From the NCBI RefSeq assembly GCF_004364325.1, contig NZ_SOCP01000002.1:496001-560000 (forward strand): DNA of 64,000 nucleotides. Direction: 5' to 3'. The notes under the pieces were generated by a model. The model saw only the letters and a list, made by a program, of their open reading frames with translations. It ran no database searches and was not told the origin of the DNA. Both the position numbers and the translations under genes were made by a program. Of this stretch, positions 1-8,332 are shown one piece after another. This stretch comes from Actinophytocola oryzae. Lineage in GTDB: Bacteria; Actinomycetota; Actinomycetes; Mycobacteriales; Pseudonocardiaceae. Each line of letters starts with the position of its first letter. Within the stretch, counting starts at the first letter, position 1.

Positions 1-77
1 AACACCCGTAAGGGCTCACCCACCCGAGCCTCCCAGGGCAGATTGGTGACGTTCCGTGTCGAATTGCGCCGCCAGAG

Positions 78-1268
78 TCACGATAGCGTAGGAGGTGTCA
101 CCTCTGCAGGGTGAAGATCGGGTTGCGGCAGCAGTCGGAGCACCTGGGCGCCGAGCAGCACGACCAGCCCGAGCGCCGCCACCACGCCCAACGCGGGCGG
201 CAGGCCGATCCCCGCGGCCAGCAGTCCGACGAGTGGCGGGCTGGCGAGGAAACCCGCGTACGCGGTCGTCGTCACCACGGAGATCGCGGTCGACCTGCGT
301 CCCGGCTCCACGGACCTGCCCACGGCGGCGAGCAGCGTGGGCACCATCGGTGCCAGACCGATCCCGGCGAGCGCGAAGCCCGCGAGCGTCAGGACGGGCA
401 GGCCCGCGAACGCACCGACGGCCAGGCCGCAGCCCCCGACCACCGCGCCGATCCGCACCAGCGTCGCCTCCGCGAACCGATCACCCCTCCACTGCGCGAG
501 CATCCGGCCGGCGGACAGACCCGCCATGTACGCGGCAGGCCCGGCGCTGCCCAGCAGCGGTCCGGTGCCGAGGTCCTGCTGGAGGTGCACCGCGCCCCAC
601 TGCTCGACCGCGTTCTCCATCAGCAGCACGGTCGCCGCGACCGCACCGACCCACAGGAGCGGCCGCAGCCAGCGCGACCCGGTCACGGGCAGGGCGGTCT
701 CGTCCGGGGCGTCGGCGCCCTGCCAGCCACGCCGGTCGACCGCGAGTGCCGCGCTGACCAGCACCAGCGCCGCGACCACGAACAACACCACCTGCCTGCT
801 GACGTCAAGCTGCCTGGCGAGGCCCGCGGCGGGCCCGGCGAGCACCATGGCGAGCGGGGTCGCCGCGTGCACCTTGTTGAACAGCCGCACGCCGTCCCGG
901 GCCTCGTGCGCGGCGGTGGTCGCGTTCAGCGCCACCTCGATCCCGCCGCTGCCCGCGCCGACCAGCAGCAGTGCGACGACGAACAGCGGCACCGAAGTGG
1001 TGAACGCCGTCAGGGTGATGCCTGCCGCGAACACCACCGTCGCGGCAGGCAGGGTGTGCTGCGCGAAGCGGTCGGCGAGCCTGCCGGTGAACACCATGGC
1101 GGGCACCGCGGCGACCGGCACGGCGAACAGCGAGAGGCCGAGCCCCCTGGTGTCGAGTTCGAGTGCGTCCTTGAGGTCGGGGATGAGTGCGGCCCAGCCG
1201 CCCCAGAACACCCCCCAGGTCGCGGCAACCGCCAGCAGCCCGAGTACTCCTCCGGTCCTCCCGCGCAC
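78..1268 (-). CDS. MFS transporter
   Basis: About 396 residues with the hydrophobic pattern of a 12-helix major facilitator. It begins GVLGLLAVAATWGVFWGGWAA and carries the loop 2-3 motif GRLADRF. I start it at GTG 1268 because a clean GGAGG lies 5-6 nt upstream; the frame stays open to 1307. It is divergent from the kinase-isomerase-nucleotidyltransferase operon, so it may export or import the product or substrate of that cluster. Substrate unknown; no regulator is adjacent. Family call is firm, role is inference. Confidence 0.85.
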   Translation of the reverse strand: MRGRTGGVLGLLAVAATWGVFWGGWAALIPDLKDALELDTRGLGLSLFAVPVAAVPAMVFTGRLADRFAQHTLPAATVVFAAGITLTAFTTSVPLFVVALLLVGAGSGGIEVALNATTAAHEARDGVRLFNKVHAATPLAMVLAGPAAGLARQLDVSRQVVLFVVAALVLVSAALAVDRRGWQGADAPDETALPVTGSRWLRPLLWVGAVAATVLLMENAVEQWGAVHLQQDLGTGPLLGSAGPAAYMAGLSAGRMLAQWRGDRFAEATLVRIGAVVGGCGLAVGAFAGLPVLTLAGFALAGIGLAPMVPTLLAAVGRSVEPGRRSTAISVVTTTAYAGFLASPPLVGLLAAGIGLPPALGVVAALGLVVLLGAQVLRLLPQPDLHPAEVTPPTLS

Positions 1269-1412
1269 GTGACCTCCGTGTCCCGCGTCGCCGCGATCTT
1301 CCGGCACGGTGCGTGACCGTACCGGTGCTCACGATAGCCACGTTTGCCCGATTACCCGGAAGCGCGGCTTCGGTAGCGTTGCTGACGGACGGCGACAGGG
1401 AGGTGGCCAGGG

Positions 1413-2372
1413 GTGCGGTGCTGGGCGGTCGACGCCGGGGGCAGCTGCACGACGGCCATGGCCGAGGGCGGTCACCGGTGGGGCGTGGGCTCGATCAACC
1501 CGGCGTCGGTGGGCGCGGCGGCGGCGGACGCCGAGCTGAGCGCGTTGTTCGCGGTGCTGGCCGACAATCTCGGCCCCCGACCGGTGTTCGGCTGGCTCGC
1601 GACCGCCACCGTGGACGCGGACGCCCCGGAACCGGAGCTGGCACGGCTGACGGCGTTGGCCACGGTGGCGGGCCTGACCGGCACACTGGTGATCTCCCGG
1701 GACATCGTGCCGCTGCTGGCCGCGCGTCCGTTGTGCGGCAGGGGAGTGGCGGTGGTGTGCGGCACGGGGTCGGGCTTCCTGGCCGGCGACGGATCGCACC
1801 CGCCCGTGTCCGTTGGCGGGTGCGAGTACCTGGGCAGCGACGAGGGCAGCGGCTTCGACATCGGCTTGGCAGGGCTGCGGGCGGCGGTGCGCGGCTCGGA
1901 CGGCCGAGGCCCGAGGACACTGCTCGCTCAGGAACTGACGGCGAACTCGGCTGGGGCGATCACCGACCTGGCCCGCACGCTGGCCGCACGCCCGTTCCCG
2001 AAAGCCGCGGTTGCCGCTCTGGCGCCGGCGGTGTGCCGCTGCTGGCTCGCAGGCGACGCGGTGGCAGGGGCGATCGTCGACCGGGCACTGGACGAGCTGG
2101 TCGCCGGCGTGCGTGCGGCCAGGGACCGCGCGGGGCTCGGGGGCGGCACGTGGTCGGCGGTGCTGTCGGGCGGGGTGTTCCGTGGCTGCCCGGAGTTCGC
2201 CGCCGCGCTCGCGGGGCGCCTGACCGACGAACTGGGCGCCACACCGCGCCCCGCGGTGGTCGACGACCCGGTCGCGATGGTGCTCGCCGCCGCCACCACA
2301 CACCGAGACGAGTTCCCAAACACCCTCGCGGGCCGCTGGGCATGGCCCCGCGAACTCGGGACGGCCCCATGA
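1413..2372 (+). CDS. BadF/BadG-type sugar (N-acetylglucosamine-like) kinase
   Basis: 319 residues of the ASKHA ATPase fold. Visible motifs are the N-terminal phosphate loop VDAGGS, the second phosphate motif CGTGSGF (near residue 112) and the block YLGSDEGSGFDIG that follows it in BadF/NAGK kinases. GTG start with AGGGAGG at 1397-1403. It is the first gene of an operon and overlaps the next gene by 4 nt (ATGA). The family phosphorylates amino sugars or other polyols; with a cyclase and a nucleotidyltransferase next door, a cyclitol or unusual sugar is a plausible substrate (inference). Confidence 0.8.
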   Translation: MRCWAVDAGGSCTTAMAEGGHRWGVGSINPASVGAAAADAELSALFAVLADNLGPRPVFGWLATATVDADAPEPELARLTALATVAGLTGTLVISRDIVPLLAARPLCGRGVAVVCGTGSGFLAGDGSHPPVSVGGCEYLGSDEGSGFDIGLAGLRAAVRGSDGRGPRTLLAQELTANSAGAITDLARTLAARPFPKAAVAALAPAVCRCWLAGDAVAGAIVDRALDELVAGVRAARDRAGLGGGTWSAVLSGGVFRGCPEFAAALAGRLTDELGATPRPAVVDDPVAMVLAAATTHRDEFPNTLAGRWAWPRELGTAP

Positions 2373-3337
2373 GCGAGACACCCGCGCCCGTCGAGGTCGG
2401 TCTGTGCCTCGCCGCGTTGTCGCCGCTCGGGCTGGCCGGCGCGGTCACCGTCGCGGCGGACGTCGGCGTCGAGGTTGTCGACCTGCCCGCGGACCGTTGC
2501 TTCGGGCTCACCGACGCCGACCGGCTCACCGACACCGACCACCACCGTGAGCTCGCCGACGTGCTGCGGGCTGCGGGTGTGCGCGTCGGGTGTGTGAGCA
2601 ACAGCCGCGACACCCAGCTCGTGCTCGGGCCGCACGGGCCGCACACCGACCCGGTGTTCGCCGGTTCCCCCGCCGACAAACGCGAGTACGGCCAACGCGC
2701 CGCGCTCGGCACCGTCGCGCTGGCCGCCGGGATCGGGGCGCCGCAGGCGCGGCTCATGCTGGGCGTGCCGGACCTCGGCAGGTGGCTGTCCTGGTGGGGG
2801 AGCGAGGTCTCCTGGCGGGACAACGTCTCCGCCTGGACCGAGGCGGCCGCACCAGCGCTCGCGCTCGCCCGCGAGACCGGCGTGCGGGTCGTCGTCGAGC
2901 CGCACCCCAAGCAGGTGGTCTACGACCCCGCCAGCGCGCGGGCACTGCTCGACGCCGCGCCGGACGTCGGGCTGTGCCTCGACGTCGCCAACATGGCCGC
3001 GGTCGGGCACGACCCCGTGCACGCCGTCGGCTGCTGGGGTGACCGGCTCGCCGCGGTGCACGCCAAGGACCTTCAGGTGTGGCGGCAGCCGAGTGACCCG
3101 CGCGGTGCCGGGTGGTCCCGGTACGGCCCCGGCCCGCCGATCCGGTTCCGGGCGCTCGGGTGCGGCGAGCTGCCGTGGGCACGGACGGTCGCCGCCCTGC
3201 TCGACGAGGACTACCGAGGAGTGATCTACGTGGAGCACGAGGACGCCCTGCTCCCGACCCGGCAGGGCATCGGCACGTCCGTGGCGGCACTGCGCACGCT
3301 GCTGCCGGCAGGCACACCACAGGGGCGCACCTGGTGA
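2369..3337 (+). CDS. Xylose-isomerase-like TIM-barrel epimerase/isomerase
   Basis: 322 residues. The AP-endonuclease-2/xylose isomerase-like barrel shows the expected metal-binding acids and histidine in order: E in VVVEPHPK, D in LCLDVAN, H in VHAKDL and the late E in VEHED. Its ATG overlaps the kinase stop and its TGA overlaps the GTG of the nucleotidyltransferase, so the three are translationally coupled. Such proteins epimerise or isomerise sugars and inositols; the specific substrate cannot be read from sequence. Confidence 0.78.
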   Translation: MSETPAPVEVGLCLAALSPLGLAGAVTVAADVGVEVVDLPADRCFGLTDADRLTDTDHHRELADVLRAAGVRVGCVSNSRDTQLVLGPHGPHTDPVFAGSPADKREYGQRAALGTVALAAGIGAPQARLMLGVPDLGRWLSWWGSEVSWRDNVSAWTEAAAPALALARETGVRVVVEPHPKQVVYDPASARALLDAAPDVGLCLDVANMAAVGHDPVHAVGCWGDRLAAVHAKDLQVWRQPSDPRGAGWSRYGPGPPIRFRALGCGELPWARTVAALLDEDYRGVIYVEHEDALLPTRQGIGTSVAALRTLLPAGTPQGRTW

Positions 3338-4431
3338 GCGCACTGGAAGGCGTGCGTGCCGGCCTGCTCGCCGGCGGTCTCGGCGAACGGATGGGCCGGC
3401 TCACCGACGGGCTGTGCAAGCCGCTCGTGCCCTACGCCGCGTCCTGCCGGCTGGTCGACTTCAGCCTGGTCAACGCCGTCCGATCGGGCGTGCCCGAGGT
3501 CGTGCTCCTGTCGCTGCACCGCGAGTCCGACCTCGCGCGGCACCTGCTGGCGCACTGGACCGGCCACCCCGGCACCCGCATCCACTTCGGGCCCCACGAC
3601 GAGCTGCTCCGGTCGGCAGGCGGCCTCGCCGAGGGCGAACCCCTGCCCCCGAGGCCGCCGGAGCACGGCACCGCCGACGCGTTGCTGACCAACGCCGAGT
3701 ACCTCCTCGCGCCGGGCGCGCGGGACGTGCTGGTGCAGCACGCGGACCACGTGTACCTGCTGGACTACGCGCCGATGGTGGCCGCGCACCGCGAGTCGGG
3801 CGCCGACTGCACCATCGGCGTGCAGCGGATCGAGCGCCGGTACGTGTCGCTGTTCGGCATGGTCGAGGTGGACGACGAACTGCGGGTGCGCGCACTGGTC
3901 GAGAAGCCGGCCGAGCCGACCTCCGACCTCGTCTTCACGGCGTTCGGCCTGTTCCGCATCGACACCCTGCGGGAGGTCCTCGACGAGCTGACCGCGCTCG
4001 GGGAGGACGGCTGGCAGCACGACATCAGCAAGGACGTCCTGCCACACATGATCGCGACCGGCCGGCGCGTGTCGGCGTTCCCGATCTCCTGCTACTGGGC
4101 GGACATCGGCACCGTGGAGCGCTACCGGGTCGAGCAGCTCAAGCTCCTCGACCTGCCGATGGACCCGCAGGCCATGCCGCGCACGCTGTCCAGCGCGGCG
4201 CCGACGTACCTGCCCGGGTGCAACAGCCTGGTCGGCGCGCCCGTGCCGCCGGGCGCGGTGGTGGAGGGCAGCGTGCTCCACCCGGGCTCCCGGGTGGAGC
4301 CGGGAGCCGAGGTGCGCGGGTCCATCGTGCTGCCCGGCGCGACGGTCGCCGAGGGCGTGACGGTGGCCGACTCCATCGTGCTCGCCGGGGAGACCGTCAC
4401 CGAGGACCGGCACGGCCTCGCGCACGTCTGA
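3334..4431 (+). CDS. GlgC-like sugar-1-phosphate nucleotidyltransferase
   Basis: 365 residues. N-terminal Rossmann-like domain has LAGGLGERMGRLTDGLCKP (the GxGxR...K NTP-binding signature) and ADHVYLLDY, typical of ADP-glucose pyrophosphorylase. The C-terminal third is a left-handed beta-helix of hexapeptides (VVEGSVLHPGSRVEPGAEV). It is shorter than a standard GlgC (about 400). GTG start overlaps the previous stop. GlgC-like enzymes also occur in C7-cyclitol pathways (ValB, AcbR), which is why the neighbouring cyclase matters. Confidence 0.82.
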   Translation: MSALEGVRAGLLAGGLGERMGRLTDGLCKPLVPYAASCRLVDFSLVNAVRSGVPEVVLLSLHRESDLARHLLAHWTGHPGTRIHFGPHDELLRSAGGLAEGEPLPPRPPEHGTADALLTNAEYLLAPGARDVLVQHADHVYLLDYAPMVAAHRESGADCTIGVQRIERRYVSLFGMVEVDDELRVRALVEKPAEPTSDLVFTAFGLFRIDTLREVLDELTALGEDGWQHDISKDVLPHMIATGRRVSAFPISCYWADIGTVERYRVEQLKLLDLPMDPQAMPRTLSSAAPTYLPGCNSLVGAPVPPGAVVEGSVLHPGSRVEPGAEVRGSIVLPGATVAEGVTVADSIVLAGETVTEDRHGLAHV

Positions 4432-4446
4432 CCGTCTACCGAGGAC

Positions 4447-5634
4447 TCAGCCGGCCTGTCGGTACCCGGTGGCGTCGGCCGTGATCGCGGCCCGGATCTC
4501 GTCCTCGGTGACGTCGTCGGCGATCACCGTCTCGCCGAGCGCGGCAGGCAGGACGAAGCGCAGCACGCCGTCGCGGATCTTGCGGATCTGCCGCAGTGCG
4601 CCGATCGTGGCCGTCACGTCCAGCTCGACGGGCAGGTCGTCCAGCACGACGGGGAGACCGACCGCGGCAAGCAGGTCGACCAGGCGTGCCCTGGTCCGCC
4701 AGTCCAGCAGTCCTCGCCGCTCGGCGATCCGTGCCGCGCACGCCATGCCGAAGGCGACCGCCTCTCCGTGCAGGATCGGGCCGTAGTCGGTGACGGTCTC
4801 CACCGCGTGGCCGACGGTGTGCCCGAAGTTCAAGGGGCGCCGCAAATCCCGCTCGTACGGGTCCTTGGCGACGAGCCTGGTCTTGACGACGCTCGCGCCG
4901 TGCACGAGGCGGGCCGTGGTCGCCGGGTCGCCGTCGAGGATCGCGGGGTGGCGGTGCTCGATGAACTCGAACAGCTCCGGCGACGCGATGACCCCTTTCT
5001 TGATCACCTCGGCCAGCCCGGACCGGAGCTGCCTGCGGTCGAGCGTGCGCAGGTAGGAGACGTTGGAGACAACGGCTTTCGGGTGGTAGAAGGCCCCGAT
5101 GAGGTTCTTGGCGGTGTGGTGGTCCACCGCGACCTTGCCGCCGAGCGCCGCGTCGACGTGCGCGAGCAGCGTGGTCGGCACGTTGATGTAGGGCACGCCA
5201 CGCATGTAGGCGCTGGCCACCCAGCCGACGGTGTCGATCACCACCCCGCCGCCGACGGCGAGCACGACGTCCCGGCGGGCCAGTGCGGTGCCGGCCAGCC
5301 AGTCGAGCAGCTGCGTGGCCGTGGTGAGGCTCTTGCTGGCCTCGCCGGCGGGGAACGAGGTCGCGGTGACGGACAAGCCGTTGTCGGCCAACATCTCCGC
5401 GAGCCGTCGCGCGTGCAGCCTCGTCACCGTGTGGTCACTGATCAGCGCCACCCGCCTGCCGTCGATCTCGGCGCGGAGCCGCTCGACCGCGGCCTCCTCC
5501 GTGCGACAGACGGAAACCGTGTACCGATCGTGCCGGTTCGCGGTCGTGACCAGGTCCTCTTCCGAGCTGCGCGGTAACGGAACCTGCTCGCGCACCCGGA
5601 CGTGTGCCACCACCCGTCCAGCACCCCCAGACAT
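4447..5634 (-). CDS. Sugar phosphate cyclase (3-dehydroquinate synthase-like)
   Basis: 395 residues, longer than most AroB proteins. It has the NAD-binding GGGVVIDTVG, the PTTLLAHVDAALGGK block, KNLIGAFYHP, and the three metal ligands expected in the superfamily: E in LAEVIKKG, H in NFGHTVGH and H in LHGEAVAFGM. The lysine block reads GGKVAVDHHTAKN rather than GGKTGVNHPLGKN, so I do not call it plain AroB. Candidates are DHQ synthase, 2-epi-(5-epi-)valiolone synthase or another cyclitol-forming cyclase. It is convergent with the nucleotidyltransferase, 15 bp away. Confidence 0.75.
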   Translation of the reverse strand: MSGGAGRVVAHVRVREQVPLPRSSEEDLVTTANRHDRYTVSVCRTEEAAVERLRAEIDGRRVALISDHTVTRLHARRLAEMLADNGLSVTATSFPAGEASKSLTTATQLLDWLAGTALARRDVVLAVGGGVVIDTVGWVASAYMRGVPYINVPTTLLAHVDAALGGKVAVDHHTAKNLIGAFYHPKAVVSNVSYLRTLDRRQLRSGLAEVIKKGVIASPELFEFIEHRHPAILDGDPATTARLVHGASVVKTRLVAKDPYERDLRRPLNFGHTVGHAVETVTDYGPILHGEAVAFGMACAARIAERRGLLDWRTRARLVDLLAAVGLPVVLDDLPVELDVTATIGALRQIRKIRDGVLRFVLPAALGETVIADDVTEDEIRAAITADATGYRQAG

Positions 5635-5982
5635 TCACTCCACTGTGGACAAACAGAGGATTCTCTTCTCCCATCGTAGTGATATCTGGATCGTCCGCCC
5701 GACGAGTGACGATCAGTACCTGTTCGGCCCAACCCGGCCCGGCGTGCTAAGCGCAGAGTCAACAACAGTGCGCCAACCGAGTGACGCCCCGCCAAGCGCC
5801 GGACAGTTACCCGCCGGACGACAAGGGCTGGCAACACCTGCCCCGCTGACATCCAGTCCTCTGTGTACTCATACACCTGTCCCAAGCAGCAGGAGATCCC
5901 GCAGGGGCGACCCGGCCGACTTCCAGCTCACCGCGGCCACGACTCCCGACCGCCGTTCCCGGGTGAGCCGACGTAGCGCGCC
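5635..5982. other. Intergenic region, promoter side of the cyclase gene
   Basis: About 350 bp between the start of the cyclase gene and the end of the MocR-type gene. It is less GC-rich than its flanks near 5660-5720 (ATCGTAGTGATATC), where the cyclase promoter should lie. I see no supported gene; open frames crossing it are antisense shadows of neighbours. Confidence 0.4.
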
Positions 5983-7317
5983 TCAGGGCGGGAACCCGTC
6001 GAGCACCTGCCTGAGCCCGCGAAGTGCCGGTGCGAGTTCGGCACGCGCGGTGCCGCCCAGTGCGATCCGCAGCGCGCGGGGCGGGTGAGGCGTGGTCGAG
6101 AACGCGGCGGCGGTGGCGACGAGGATGCCCGCGTCCGCGAGGGCGGCGGCGACCGCCGCGGTGTGCAGGTGGGGCGCGAGGCGCACCCAGCAGGAGTACG
6201 AGACGGGATGCGCGGTGACGTCCAGGCCCGCCAGCTCCTGACGGGCGATCGTCTGGCGGGCGGCGGCATCCACGCGGCGCTCGCGTTCCCGCCGCGCCAC
6301 GGTGCCGTCGGCCAGCCAACCGCGGACCAGCGTCGTGACGATCGTCGGGAGCCCCCAGGTGGACGCCCGCAGCACGGTCCGCGCGGCGTCCACCCGGTGC
6401 GGCGGCAGCACGGCGAACCCGAACCGCAGACCGGCCGCGACGTTCTTCGACAGGCTCGCCAGGTAGCAGGTCCGTTCCGGGGCGTACGTCTGCAGCGGCG
6501 GCGGTGCGTCGGGGTCGAGGTAGGCGTAGGTGCCGTCCTCGACCAGCAGCAGGTCGCGGGTCCTCGCGATGTGTGCGAGCCGCTCGCGCTGTTCGTGGTC
6601 GAGCACCCAGCCCAGCGGGTTGTGCAGGGTAGGGATCACGTACGCGGCGCGGACGGGCCGGTCGCGGCAGAGGCGGTCGAGGGCCTCCAGGTCGGGGCCG
6701 CTCGGGGTGACGGGGACCGGCGCGAGGTCCAGGCCCTGGACACCCGCCACCAGCTTGAGTCCCGGGTAGGTCAGGGCGTCGACCGCGACGACGTCGCCGG
6801 GGCGCGTCGTGCACCGCAGGATCGTGTCCAGCGCGTGCTGCGCCCCGCCCGTGAGCACCACCTGGGCCGGCGGGACGTCCAGGCCACGGTCGAGCAGGTG
6901 CGTCGCGACGGCGGCCCGGTCGGCCGTGCGCCCGGCGGGCGGTGACTGGCGCAGCAACGCCTCCGCGTCGCCGGCGCCTGCGAGGTCCCGCAGTGCCTGC
7001 CGGAGCCCGTCTGCCTCTCCCGGCGAGGTGGGCTGGTTGAACGACAGGTCGGCTGTCCTGGGTACCGCGAGCACCCGGCTCGGTTCCGGCCCGTCGAAGC
7101 CGGAACGGTCCCGGACGAACGTCCCCCGGCCGGGCTCGCCGACCACCAGCCCGGCCGCCTCCAGCTCGGCGTAGGCGCGGGTCGCGGTCGCGAGGGCGAT
7201 CCCGCGCTGCCGGGCGAGCGCGCGGTGGGTGGGCAGCCGGGTGCCGGGGGTGAGCGTGCCGGCGCGGATCGCGGCCGCGAGGTCGTCGACGACCGGCTTG
7301 TAGCTCGGGATGCGCAC
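5983..7317 (-). CDS. MocR-family (GntR/aminotransferase) transcription regulator
   Basis: 444 residues. An N-terminal GntR winged helix (IRAGTLTPGTRLPTHRALA ... ATRAYAELEAAGLV) is followed by a fold-type I aminotransferase domain with the PLP lysine in LASLSKNVAAGLRFG. GTG start 7317. It is divergent from an enoyl-CoA hydratase gene across 87 bp that contain a perfect 8-bp inverted repeat. MocR proteins usually act on the adjacent divergent gene, so control of that hydratase and of itself is likely. Many MocR proteins respond to PLP or amino compounds; the effector here is unknown. Confidence 0.87.
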   Translation of the reverse strand: MRIPSYKPVVDDLAAAIRAGTLTPGTRLPTHRALARQRGIALATATRAYAELEAAGLVVGEPGRGTFVRDRSGFDGPEPSRVLAVPRTADLSFNQPTSPGEADGLRQALRDLAGAGDAEALLRQSPPAGRTADRAAVATHLLDRGLDVPPAQVVLTGGAQHALDTILRCTTRPGDVVAVDALTYPGLKLVAGVQGLDLAPVPVTPSGPDLEALDRLCRDRPVRAAYVIPTLHNPLGWVLDHEQRERLAHIARTRDLLLVEDGTYAYLDPDAPPPLQTYAPERTCYLASLSKNVAAGLRFGFAVLPPHRVDAARTVLRASTWGLPTIVTTLVRGWLADGTVARRERERRVDAAARQTIARQELAGLDVTAHPVSYSCWVRLAPHLHTAAVAAALADAGILVATAAAFSTTPHPPRALRIALGGTARAELAPALRGLRQVLDGFPP

Positions 7318-7332
7318 CCCGCCACTGTATCC

Positions 7333-7354
7333 AGGACAATTCGTCGATTGTCCT
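7333..7354. promoter_or_regulatory. Candidate MocR operator (perfect inverted repeat)
   Basis: AGGACAAT-TCGTCG-ATTGTCCT, 8-bp arms and 6-bp spacer, sits between the divergent MocR gene and the hydratase gene, 16 bp from the MocR start codon. Position and symmetry fit an autoregulatory operator. Confidence 0.65.
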
Positions 7355-7404
7355 GCTTTCGAGGTTCTAGCGTGGCGTCGACCACGCGTTCCCCAGGAGG
7401 CTCC

Positions 7405-8178
7405 GTGACCGTCCACGTCCAGCAGGACGACGACCTCGCCGTCGTCACCATCGACCGCCAGGCCAAGCTCAACGCGCTCGACTATGCCACCATCGACGAG
7501 CTGCGCGCCGTGCTCGATCGCCTGGAGGCCGACGACGCGGTGCGGGCGGTGATCCTCACCGGCGCGGGCGACCGGGCGTTCAGCGCCGGGGCCGACATCC
7601 CGTCGCTCGCGGGGAGCATCGCGGCGGGTCCGGAGCGGGCGTTGCGTGAGATCGTCCGTCGCGGACAGGGCCTGACCCGGCGGATCGAGGAGCTGGCGAA
7701 GCCGGTGATCGTGGCGGTGAACGGCCTCGCCTACGGCGCGGGCTGCGAGATCACCGAGGCCGCGCCACTCGCGATCGCCGCCGACCACGCCACGTTCGCC
7801 AAGCCGGAGATCACCCTCGGCTTCCCGCCGCCGTTCGGTGGTTCGCAGCGCCTGCCCCGGCACGTCGGGCGCAAGCGTGGCCTCGAGCTGGTCCTGACCG
7901 GTGACCCGGTCGCCGCGACGCGGGCGGCCGAGCTGGGTCTGGTGAACCAGGTCGTCCCGGCGCCTGAGCTGATGGCGGCCGCGCGGGCGCTCGCCGCGAG
8001 GATCACCCGGCACGCACCGGATGCGGTGGCCGCCTGCCTGCGTGCGGTGACCCGGGGCATCAACCTGCCGATCGACGAGGCGCTCTCGGTCGAGGCGGCC
8101 TGCTTCGCGGGCACACTGGGGACCGACGGCGTCCGCGACGGGCTCGCCCGGTTCCTGACGCGCTCCGCCCCGGCCTGA
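7405..8178 (+). CDS. Enoyl-CoA hydratase/isomerase family protein
   Basis: 257 residues of crotonase fold. The oxyanion-hole segment AFSAGADI, the glycine block LAYGAGCEIT with its first catalytic glutamate and PEITLGFPPPFGG with the second are all present. GTG start follows AGGAGG at 7395-7400. It hydrates or isomerises an enoyl-CoA in the cytoplasm. It stands alone next to the MocR gene, so it may serve a pathway encoded elsewhere. Confidence 0.87.
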   Translation: MTVHVQQDDDLAVVTIDRQAKLNALDYATIDELRAVLDRLEADDAVRAVILTGAGDRAFSAGADIPSLAGSIAAGPERALREIVRRGQGLTRRIEELAKPVIVAVNGLAYGAGCEITEAAPLAIAADHATFAKPEITLGFPPPFGGSQRLPRHVGRKRGLELVLTGDPVAATRAAELGLVNQVVPAPELMAAARALAARITRHAPDAVAACLRAVTRGINLPIDEALSVEAACFAGTLGTDGVRDGLARFLTRSAPA

Positions 8179-8203
8179 ACCACCGGTCCGAGCACGGAGT
8201 CGG

Positions 8204-8237
8204 CGTTCTGTGCCGACCACGTGGTCGGCACAGAACG
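8204..8237. terminator. 34-bp perfect palindrome between convergent genes
   Basis: CGTTCTGTGCCGACCAC followed directly by its exact reverse complement, with no loop bases. It lies between the converging hydratase and phosphoesterase genes and would fold into a strong hairpin in both transcripts. There is no U tract, as is usual in actinomycetes. Confidence 0.6.
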
Positions 8238-8332
8238 ACGCCGCTCGACACACCCGGTCTCGGCGTGAGCGGCGTTGCCGTCGATGCCTCCTCGGCCTCG
8301 GGCGGACGCGGCCTCGACGGTTGGCGAGCCGG

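Noticed and set aside
4447..5634. Confident call as aroB or as 2-epi-5-epi-valiolone synthase
   Set aside because: The diagnostic Lys/Asn block differs from both patterns I remember, and no phylogeny can be run here.
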